DNA of 64,000 nt from Meiothermus sp. Pnk-1. GTDB lineage: Bacteria > Deinococcota > Deinococci > Deinococcales > Thermaceae. Below, piece after piece: positions 57,971-64,000 of the stretch (position 1 is the stretch's first letter; every line of letters begins with the position of its first letter). The translations under genes and the position numbers were made by a program. Below the pieces are notes generated by a model. It made no database searches. It was not told where the DNA came from and was given only the letters and a program-made list of their open reading frames with translations. The stretch is from assembly GCF_003226535.1 (NCBI RefSeq), contig NZ_QKOB01000002.1, positions 62,001 through 126,000 on the forward strand, given 5' to 3'.

Positions 57971-58675
57971 GCTTCTTTGGTGCATTTGCCTTCCAGCACT
58001 GCGTATTGCAGGTGGTTGTCGGGAGTTGATTGGCCCTGCGCCTCCAAAGTATCGGGGAACCTCGCGTTGGTGCGACGGCCCCTTGAGTGTCCAGCTATAG
58101 CCTATCGGTAAAGACAAACCAAACCCACTCTCGTCCAGATACTTCAGGATGACCCGACCCGCGAGCGCCCCCTTTTGAGCGTTTCGAGCGCCGCTTCGGC
58201 CTGTTGCCGTAGCTGGGGGTCGGGCGGACCGGCCACGATGTAGCGATCCCGCTTCCAGGCGTAACCCAGTTGCCTGAGGTTGCGTCGTACGCTCTGTAGG
58301 CCCAACTCCAGGACAATGGCTTCGGTCAACTGCCGCGCATTCCAGCAGCGGTCTTCCGCTAGCTTGTCCTGCATAAACTGCAGCGCCTCTGCGTGAAGTT
58401 TGCGCCGATTGCCTTTCTGGGGGCGATCCGGCAGTCCCTCGAACTTTCGGCTGGTCCAGGCCTTCAGGGCTGCACCCACCGTCCGCACGTGGCCTCCGAC
58501 ATATGCAGCAATACGGCTCATCTCCCAACGCTGGTGCGACAGGCGAACCATCTGACTGCGCAGCCTGACCTTCTTGTTCATGTGCGGGCTCTGCTCGATG
58601 GCCCTCAGCCGCTCATCCTCTTCGCTGCTCAACTCAATGTACCGAAAGTTTCCCACAGTAAAAGTCTATCGTGAG
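57971..58675 (-). mobile_element. IS630-family transposase relic
   Basis: The N-terminal half (start ATG 58656) reads as a helix-turn-helix IS630 transposase: MVRLSHQRWEMSRIAAYVG, RKFEGLPDRPQKGNRRKL, GYAWKRDRYIV. After a frameshift near 58150 the DDE domain begins (ILKYLDESGFGLSLPIGYSW), then another shift near 58080 and a final in-frame block LQYAVLEGKCTKEAV. The second and third catalytic acids and the C-terminus are lost or out of frame, so it is inactive. I could not define terminal inverted repeats. Confidence 0.82.
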
Positions 58676-58680
58676 TGTAC

Positions 58681-58982
58681 TTAAAACTGGCCCGGTCCAC
58701 CCATTCATACAGAACGGGATACGCCCGTGCAACCTGAGTGGTACGTCCTACGTCGTACGTCATACGTCATACGTCATACGAAGGGGATCGGTTCCCTAGG
58801 TGTACGGGCGTGGCCCGTCCCGACAGGGAATCTACCTCTAGGTGTACGGCGGTACGCCGTCCCGACAGGGGATCGTCCCCTGGGTGTACCGGCTCTGCCG
58901 GTCCCGATAGGGGATCGTCTCCCGCGTTTAGCGTAAGACGTACAGCGTACGACGTAAGTCGCGTTTTGCGTACGACGTATAC
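58681..58982 (+). repeat. Heptamer/42-bp intergenic repeat, copy E (longest)
   Basis: Begins TTAAAACTGGCCC, then the AGAACGGGATACGCCCGTGC block shared with copy D but with an added 15-17 bases between. The left arm has five ACGTNNT heptamers, the last three identical; three 42-bp units follow with hairpins on GGGC/GCCC, GGCG/CGCC and CCGGC/GCCGG; then the right GCGTNNN arm. It lies between the IS relic and the amino-acid ABC operon. The remaining 66 bases before the ATPase stop hold nothing clear. Confidence 0.93.
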
Positions 58983-59048
58983 CATCCCTGCTCGGGAAGG
59001 GGGGTATTTAGCTTCCCTGGCCCTCGGCCTGGAGGGCATTACCCGTCT

Positions 59049-59792
59049 TCAAAGCCGCCCAGCCTCGATGATGCTGGAGAGGAATTCCTTGGTACGCTCC
59101 TTTTGTGGGTTGCCAAAGATTTGCTCAGGCGGCCCTTCTTCGTGCACCACCCCCTGGTGCAAAAAGCACACCTTGCGGGCAACCTCCTTGGCAAAGCCCA
59201 TCTCGTGGGTCGCCAGGATCATGGTCATGCCCTCGGCGGCCAACTGGCGCAGCAGGTTCAACACCTCCGAGACCAGCTCGGGGTCCAAGGCTGAGGTGAT
59301 CTCGTCCAGGAGCAGTAGCTTGGGTTCCATCGCCAAAGCCCGCACGATGGCCACCCGCTGTTGTTGCCCACCGGAGAGGCGGTCGGGGTATTCGCCGGCC
59401 TTGTGCTCGAGCCCGATCCGCCGTAAAAGCCCCATCGCCCTCTCCTCGGCTTCGGCCCTAGGGATTTTGAGCACCTGCACCGGGGCCAGGGTCACGTTTT
59501 GCAGCACGGTCATGTGGGGAAAGAGGTTGAAGCTCTGGAAGACAATCCCCACCTCGCGCCGCAGCCGATCCAGGTCCACGCCGGGACCGGTGATACGATC
59601 CCCCTCCAGGCGGATCTCCCCCGCGCTGATGGCCTCGAGGCCGTTCACACAGCGCAGCAGGGTAGACTTGCCGCATCCCGACGGCCCGATCAGGCAGACC
59701 ACCTGGTGCTCTTCTACGTCCAGGTTGATCCCCCGGAGCACCTCCACGTTGCCGTAGTGCTTGTGTACGTTGCGTATCTCGAGGAAGCTCAT
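59049..59792 (-). CDS. ABC transporter ATPase, polar amino acid type (GlnQ-like)
   Basis: A 247-residue ATPase. Walker A is GPSGCGKST (residues 36-44), the Q-loop is VGIVFQSFNLFPHMTVLQNV, the signature is RLSGGQQQRVAIVRAL, Walker B is LLLLDEITSALDPE and the H-loop is ATHEMGFAKEVA. It powers uptake with the permease five bases upstream and the binding protein. Its subfamily moves Gln, Glu, His, Arg or cystine. Confidence 0.95.
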   Translation of the reverse strand: MSFLEIRNVHKHYGNVEVLRGINLDVEEHQVVCLIGPSGCGKSTLLRCVNGLEAISAGEIRLEGDRITGPGVDLDRLRREVGIVFQSFNLFPHMTVLQNVTLAPVQVLKIPRAEAEERAMGLLRRIGLEHKAGEYPDRLSGGQQQRVAIVRALAMEPKLLLLDEITSALDPELVSEVLNLLRQLAAEGMTMILATHEMGFAKEVARKVCFLHQGVVHEEGPPEQIFGNPQKERTKEFLSSIIEAGRL

Positions 59793-59797
59793 GGTGT

Positions 59798-60892
59798 CTA
59801 AGCCCGGGTGCGCCGCTTCTCCTGCTCGAGGAGCCGGTCTACAAAGCGTGTTTGGGGAATGGTGATCAGCATGAACAAAATCGCCACGGTGGTCACCGCC
59901 GAGAGGTTGAAGCGGTTGGAGGCAATGATCTTGGCCTGGTTGAACCCATCGATCACCCCCACCACATTCACCAGCGCGGTGTCTTTTTGCAGGGCGATAA
60001 AGTCGTTCAGCAGGGGCGGTATGATGCGCCGCACCGCCTGAGGGATGATTACAAAGCGCAGGGTCTGGCTGAAGGAAAGGCCCAACGAGCGGGCCGCGGC
60101 CCACTGGCTGGGGTGGATGCTGTCGGGCCCGGCGCGGTACACCTCGGCCACATAGGCCCCGTAGCTCACCGTAAGGGCCAGAATAGCCAGCCATTCCGGC
60201 GGCCAATCCCGCACTAGGGGCACATTGGCCAGCGGCAGGCCCAAGGCGATGAGGTAGATGCTGATGATGGTGGGCAGTCCCCGGAAGGCGTCGGTGTAGA
60301 GGGTAGCCAAAAAGCGGATCGGGGATCCGGCCCGCCCTGGGACCATGCGGGCTACCGCGATCACCAGCCCCCAGATCAAGATGAACACCTCGGCCACGCA
60401 AAACATCCAGACGTTTTTCCAGAAAGCTTGCAGCACCAGGCTGAAGGAGTCCTGGATCAGCGAGAGTTTGAAAAAGGTAGCCCCTACCGCTCCGTCGTTG
60501 GCCAGCAAAAACTGGATCGCCACGAACACCAGCGCGGCCGCTACGGCATAACCGATGGCATACCAGGCCCATTCGCGGGCCGCGGCGGCCTTGACCCGGG
60601 CTTCGATGAGTTCATGACGCCCGAGGGCGGCTCGAGCCTGGCTTGCGTCGCGCAACCCCCAGCCTACCGGGAAAAGCAGCAGCAGGGGTAGCAAAGCAGC
60701 CAGGGCCAGCAAGGCCATCACCCAGGGGTGCTCGAGCTTGTTTTGCACGAGCACCTTGTGTAACTTCTCCAAAGTAGCCCAGGCTCCAGCGATGACCAAA
60801 ACGCTCACCACCAGGGACGCCAAGGCCAGGGGAGTGGCGTCTTTAGGAATCGAAGGGGCGCGGTTGCGCCCCTGCTTGTTGATTGTGTTCAC
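59798..60892 (-). CDS. Amino-acid ABC permease with N-terminal extension
   Basis: A 364-residue permease of the His/Glu/Gln/Arg/opine family. The usual core of about 220 residues is at the C-terminus with an EAA-like loop YRAGPDSIHPSQWAAARSLGLSFSQTLRFVIIPQAVRRIIPPL. The N-terminal 130 residues add two or three hydrophobic helices (ALASLVVSVLVIAGAWATLE, VMALLALAALLPLLLLFPV). Only one permease gene is present, so the transporter is probably a homodimer. Confidence 0.92.
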   Translation of the reverse strand: MNTINKQGRNRAPSIPKDATPLALASLVVSVLVIAGAWATLEKLHKVLVQNKLEHPWVMALLALAALLPLLLLFPVGWGLRDASQARAALGRHELIEARVKAAAAREWAWYAIGYAVAAALVFVAIQFLLANDGAVGATFFKLSLIQDSFSLVLQAFWKNVWMFCVAEVFILIWGLVIAVARMVPGRAGSPIRFLATLYTDAFRGLPTIISIYLIALGLPLANVPLVRDWPPEWLAILALTVSYGAYVAEVYRAGPDSIHPSQWAAARSLGLSFSQTLRFVIIPQAVRRIIPPLLNDFIALQKDTALVNVVGVIDGFNQAKIIASNRFNLSAVTTVAILFMLITIPQTRFVDRLLEQEKRRTRA

Positions 60893-60901
60893 GGTAGGGG
60901 C

Positions 60902-61732
60902 CTAGGGCTTGAGGTAGGGAATCGCGGTGGGGTCGCCACCGAACTCCTTGGCCAGATAGGTCTGGGTGAGTTTCTTGATGGTTCCGTCCGCATTGAGGGC
61001 CTGGATGATGCGGTCGAAGGTGGCCCGATTAGGCGAGCCCTTGGGGTAGATGGCCCCGTAGCTCTCGCCGGTCTTGTACTGCCCCACCACCTCCAAAGCC
61101 CCGTTGGATTTCGCCGCCTGCACCAGCACGATGGCGGTATCGAGCATCACCACATCCACCTGGCGGGCCTGCAGCGCGGTGAACATGTTAGGGGTATCGG
61201 GGAAGACCCGAACGTTGGCGGAGGGAACTTTGAGCACGTTCTTGACAAAATCCACCGCGGTGGTCCCCTGCTGCACCCCGATCTTCAGGTTTTTGATGTT
61301 GCTCGAGTTCACCTTGGTGCCCTTGCGCACCAGCAACCCCTGGTCGGAGGAGAAGTAGGGGGGCGAGAAGTCCACCACCTTTTTGCGCTCCTCGGTGATG
61401 GTGACCTGCGAGAGGGCAATGTCGAAGGCTTTGGTCTGCCCCGCGACCAAAGCGTCAAAGGAGACGTTTTGCACTACTACCTTATCGAGCCCTGCGCGAT
61501 AGGCGATGTTGGCCGCCAGGCAGTATTCGAAGCCAGACTTGATGGTCTGGGGAGTGTCGCCGTTCCACCAGCCGGGGGCGGGCAGGTTGGTCTGCACGGT
61601 GAGCTGGCCCGGTACCGCGGGTTTGATGGAAAACTCGCCCTTTTTGCCGGTAAGCTCGCAATCGCCGATCTTCTGGGCCAAAGAGAGGGAAGCTACGGCC
61701 AGCGCCAGCAGGACGACCCACTTCTTGCTCAT
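60902..61732 (-). CDS. Amino-acid ABC substrate-binding protein (SBP_bac_3)
   Basis: A 276-residue exported protein. The signal peptide ends VASLSLAQ. Family 3 features are FEYCLAANIAYRAGL, FDIALSQVTITEERKKVVDFSPPYF and LKIGVQQGTTAVDFV. Two Cys residues (DCEL, EYCL) could form a disulfide. GGAGG lies five bases before the ATG, and a consensus promoter lies upstream. Cargo is a polar amino acid. Confidence 0.94.
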   Translation of the reverse strand: MSKKWVVLLALAVASLSLAQKIGDCELTGKKGEFSIKPAVPGQLTVQTNLPAPGWWNGDTPQTIKSGFEYCLAANIAYRAGLDKVVVQNVSFDALVAGQTKAFDIALSQVTITEERKKVVDFSPPYFSSDQGLLVRKGTKVNSSNIKNLKIGVQQGTTAVDFVKNVLKVPSANVRVFPDTPNMFTALQARQVDVVMLDTAIVLVQAAKSNGALEVVGQYKTGESYGAIYPKGSPNRATFDRIIQALNADGTIKKLTQTYLAKEFGGDPTAIPYLKP

Positions 61733-61765
61733 CAAAACCTCCAGTAAACCTGAATTACGTGGCTA

Positions 61766-61794
61766 ACCATACTGAAAGGGTAGCCAGGTGTCAA
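61766..61794 (-). promoter_or_regulatory. Promoter of the amino-acid ABC operon
   Basis: On the minus strand TTGACA (61794-61789), a 17-base spacer and TATGGT (61771-61766). The leader is about 28 nt before the ATG at 61732 and contains the ribosome-binding site. Confidence 0.8.
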
Positions 61795-61890
61795 TCCAGG
61801 CCGGGGCCAGGGTACGGGAGGCGGATGAGTGCGAGATTAACTGCTCGGCCAGAGGAGTGCCCCACGGAGAAATGCCCGATTTGGGCGGAT

Positions 61891-62979
61891 CTAAGGGGCG
61901 AGGGCCTGGGCTAGCAGGCGGTGGAAGTGGTGGACCCCCTGTTCCCGGGCCACGCTAAAGCGCCCGCGGTCGTAAAAGCGCGACTTAACTCCCTTTTGCA
62001 CGGCTTCTACCACCACCTCATCCTCGCGCTCTACCCGGTCTAGCGCCGCCCCCGCCCCGGAGTCCAGCAGGTCGGGCCTCCACACGTAGGGCAAGAACGA
62101 GACTTTGGTGAGTTCCGGCCCCAAAGGCCGCACCACGTTCACCGAAAGGCCCCAGGGGTAGAAGTTCAGCATCAGGTTGGGAAAGACCCAGTAGTAGTAG
62201 GCCCCGATGCGCTGGCCATAGTCGGGGGAGTCTTTGGGAAGCTCGAAGGCCGTCTCGCCCGAGGCCGCTACGCCTAGCTGTAGGTTGCACCAGCCGTAGA
62301 CCTCGGTGGTGTAGCTGCCGTAGTCGATCGCCGCGTTCAGCGAGGCGTGGATGAAGGGGATGTGGAAGCCCTCGAGGTAGTTGTCGCAGTACAGGGCCCA
62401 GTTAGCCCGCACCAAATAGTCACGGGCCCGCGCGGGTTCGAAGTAAAACTGCTGCAGCGGCAGCCAGCCCAGGCGCTCCTCTATGGGCTTCAAGACCTCC
62501 TCCAGCGGCACCGCCGGGTCTAGGCTGGCAAAGAGAAACTTACCCCGCCACAGCCCGAAGGGAACTTTGGGCAGATGGTCTTTCTCGCTGGGGAAATCCT
62601 TCACCCCCTCGAACTCCGGCATGGCCTGGAAACAGCCGTCCAGGCCGAAGCGCCGCCCGTGGTAGCGGCAGCGCAGGTAGCGGGCGTTGTCCCCGGTCTC
62701 AGCCACCAGCATCCCCCGGTGGGTGCAGACGTTGGAGAGGAGGTGGAGCCGGTCGTCGTGGTCGCGGGTGATCACCAGCGGCTCGTCGAGGAAGCCCTCC
62801 AGCAGGGTAAAGGGCTTGACCGTGCCAGGCGCTTTGAGGTCGTCGGTGTCGCCCACCCACTGCCAGGTGCGGGCGAACACCCGCTCCTTGGCCCGTTCGA
62901 AGATCTCAGGGTCTTTGTAAAACGCCGCGGGCAGGGTAGAGGCTTGGGAGATATCCGGGTGGACATACAGCTCGGGCAT
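61891..62979 (-). CDS. Rieske-type aromatic ring-hydroxylating oxygenase, alpha subunit
   Basis: A 362-residue oxygenase. The Rieske [2Fe-2S] site is CTHRG and CRYHGRRF (C-x-H, C-x2-H) near residues 85-110. The mononuclear iron site is DNYLEGFHIPFIH, with a later Asp ligand likely. It resembles choline monooxygenase and phenylpropionate dioxygenase alpha chains; the substrate is unknown. No reductase or ferredoxin gene is adjacent. ATG 62979 has AAGGA at good spacing; an in-frame ATG six bases earlier overlaps that site. Confidence 0.9.
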   Translation of the reverse strand: MPELYVHPDISQASTLPAAFYKDPEIFERAKERVFARTWQWVGDTDDLKAPGTVKPFTLLEGFLDEPLVITRDHDDRLHLLSNVCTHRGMLVAETGDNARYLRCRYHGRRFGLDGCFQAMPEFEGVKDFPSEKDHLPKVPFGLWRGKFLFASLDPAVPLEEVLKPIEERLGWLPLQQFYFEPARARDYLVRANWALYCDNYLEGFHIPFIHASLNAAIDYGSYTTEVYGWCNLQLGVAASGETAFELPKDSPDYGQRIGAYYYWVFPNLMLNFYPWGLSVNVVRPLGPELTKVSFLPYVWRPDLLDSGAGAALDRVEREDEVVVEAVQKGVKSRFYDRGRFSVAREQGVHHFHRLLAQALAP

Positions 62980-63206
62980 GGGCATCCTTTCTTGTGCGGA
63001 TGGATTGGCTTTGGGTCTGGATCGGCCATCAACCGCGGGTCCGCGCTACTTCCCCGCCGCGACGATGGCTCGAGCAAAGCACAGCCGTTTCGCCTCGAGG
63101 TCAATCCAGGAGCTGCCCATAGGGTAGAGGAATCATAGCAAAATTCCCCTTGAGGTGTCTTCCAGAGGAGATTGAGCGCCCTCGGCGCTGCTGGGCCGAG
63201 GTCTCG

Positions 63207-63866
63207 CTAATCGCCCCTGAGCCGGTAGCCCTGGCCCCACACCGTCTCAAGCCGATCCGACTCGGTGAGGAGCTTTTTGCGCAGCCGGCCAATGTAGATG
63301 TCCACCACCCGCTCGGTACCCTCGTACTCGGCGCCCCAGTGCCGCACCAGCAGTTCCTCGCGGCTGAAGATGCGCCCGGGGGCCTGGGCCAGGGTCATCA
63401 GCAGGTCGAACTCCAAAGGCGTGAGGTGCAACGTGTCGTTGTCGAGCCAGGCTTCGCGGCTGCCGGGGGAGAGCTTGAGCGAGCCCATCACGATGAGCCC
63501 CAGCCGGCCCGAACGGCGCAAGAGGGCCTTCACCCGGGCGGCCAGCTCGCGCACGCTAAAGGGTTTGGTGAGGTAGTCGTCGGCCCCGCTCTCGAGGCCC
63601 CGCACCCGGTTGGTCTCGTCGGCATGGCCGGTGAGCATCAGCACCGGCAACTGGCCGAAATTCTGGCGAATGCCCTCGAGGACTTCCCAGCCGGATTGTC
63701 GCGGCAGGCCCACATCGAGTACCACCAGATCCGCTTCCGGTACGAAGTCCATGGCCTCGACGCCGTCACGGGCCTCCAGTACGGTAAGCCCTGCCGATTT
63801 CAGGGTAGAGGCGACCAACATACGAATGCCCGGATCGTCTTCTACGACCAGTACTTTGGCTGGCAT
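63207..63866 (-). CDS. OmpR-family response regulator
   Basis: A 219-residue two-component regulator. The receiver domain has acidic pocket residues VVEDDPG, phosphoacceptor Asp51 (VVLDVGLP), the Thr of MLTGHAD and the Lys of LTKPFS. The winged-helix domain is normal (LTPLEFDLLMTLAQAPGRIF, VDIYIGRLRKKL, TVWGQGYRL). The sensor kinase is not in the window and could lie beyond the right end or elsewhere. An upstream extension is not needed for the fold. The 227 bases between this gene and the Rieske gene show nothing clear. Confidence 0.93.
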   Translation of the reverse strand: MPAKVLVVEDDPGIRMLVASTLKSAGLTVLEARDGVEAMDFVPEADLVVLDVGLPRQSGWEVLEGIRQNFGQLPVLMLTGHADETNRVRGLESGADDYLTKPFSVRELAARVKALLRRSGRLGLIVMGSLKLSPGSREAWLDNDTLHLTPLEFDLLMTLAQAPGRIFSREELLVRHWGAEYEGTERVVDIYIGRLRKKLLTESDRLETVWGQGYRLRGD

Positions 63867-63900
63867 CGCGTCTTCCCCCCACCAAGGATAACCCATCGTT

Positions 63901-64000
63901 CTAAAGGATCTTGACCCTGTAACAGACCTCACCACTGCCTCCTGCGCTCACACTCCCGACGCGGACCACGACCAAACCGCTGGAGACTTCACCGGCATCG
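63901..64000 (-). CDS. Possible C-terminus of an unknown protein (5' end outside window)
   Basis: An open minus-strand frame enters from the right end and stops at TAG 63903-63901. Its last residues read DAGEVSSGLVVVRVGS and CYRVKIL, which looks like a beta-rich secreted or pilin-like tail. It is too short to identify. Confidence 0.3.
   Translation of the reverse strand, partial: DAGEVSSGLVVVRVGSVSAGGSGEVCYRVKIL

Noticed and set aside
58738-59757. A 339-codon plus frame over repeat E and the ABC ATPase
   Set aside because: It combines the repeat with antisense text of the ATPase gene.

Overview
The window is GC-rich chromosomal DNA of a Thermaceae bacterium, most probably a Meiothermus species. 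The clues are an SlpA-type outer-membrane protein (SLH domain, coiled coil, beta-barrel ending in Phe), a 477-residue prolyl-tRNA synthetase ending in Tyr, a Deinococcus/Thermus-like PriA without ATPase motifs, a short HisG with HisZ, very frequent CTCGAG, and many start codons placed 6-8 nt after a TANNNT box, as expected for leaderless mRNAs. The species cannot be fixed from sequence reading alone.

Layout. 1-5.4 kb: partial molybdopterin oxidoreductase, GNAT and MFS genes, priA, and an S1-domain protein. 5.4-15 kb: moaA, ppa, a dockerin-like lipoprotein, dcd, an anchored cyclophilin, hisZ-hisG, an aldo/keto reductase, trmH and an M20 peptidase. 15-21 kb: an oligopeptide-type ABC operon (binding protein, two permeases, SDR) behind a leader that folds into stems, then apgM and a GNAT gene. 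21.2-21.9 kb: a repeat and a decayed gene. 21.9-30 kb: proS, nth, MFS, lysE, a glyoxalase-like gene, an acyl-CoA ligase and thioesterase, folA-thyA. 30-37 kb: an SLH-anchored OMP, small and hypothetical proteins, a PpiD/SurA-like chaperone, tRNA-Arg(CCG), an Fsr-like MFS, a universal stress protein and a CBS protein. 37.5-44.2 kb: glmS, slpA with a long leader, and a VapBC pair. 44.4-52.5 kb: a nucleotidyltransferase and a LacI-controlled sugar uptake operon followed by a debranching enzyme. 52.5-56.4 kb: SDR, phosphatase, purM-gatB. 56.4-59 kb is a decay zone: comM fragment, AbrB/PIN pair, frameshifted gene, IS630 relic. 59-64 kb: a polar amino-acid ABC operon, a Rieske oxygenase, and an OmpR-type response regulator.

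The most unusual element is an intergenic repeat family present in five large copies (near 5.5, 7.5, 21.3, 44.3 and 58.8 kb) plus two solo arms (38.0 and 40.0 kb). GCGTNNN/ACGTNNT heptamer arms flank one to three 42-bp units. Each unit holds two small hairpins, and one hairpin stem changes sequence from unit to unit while staying self-complementary. The copies lie only between genes. Other notable points are the structured leaders of the peptide ABC operon and slpA, overlapping divergent -10 boxes in a 17-bp gap (lysE/glyoxalase), a PriA lacking helicase residues, a comM gene lacking its Walker A half, and a likely ATA start codon.
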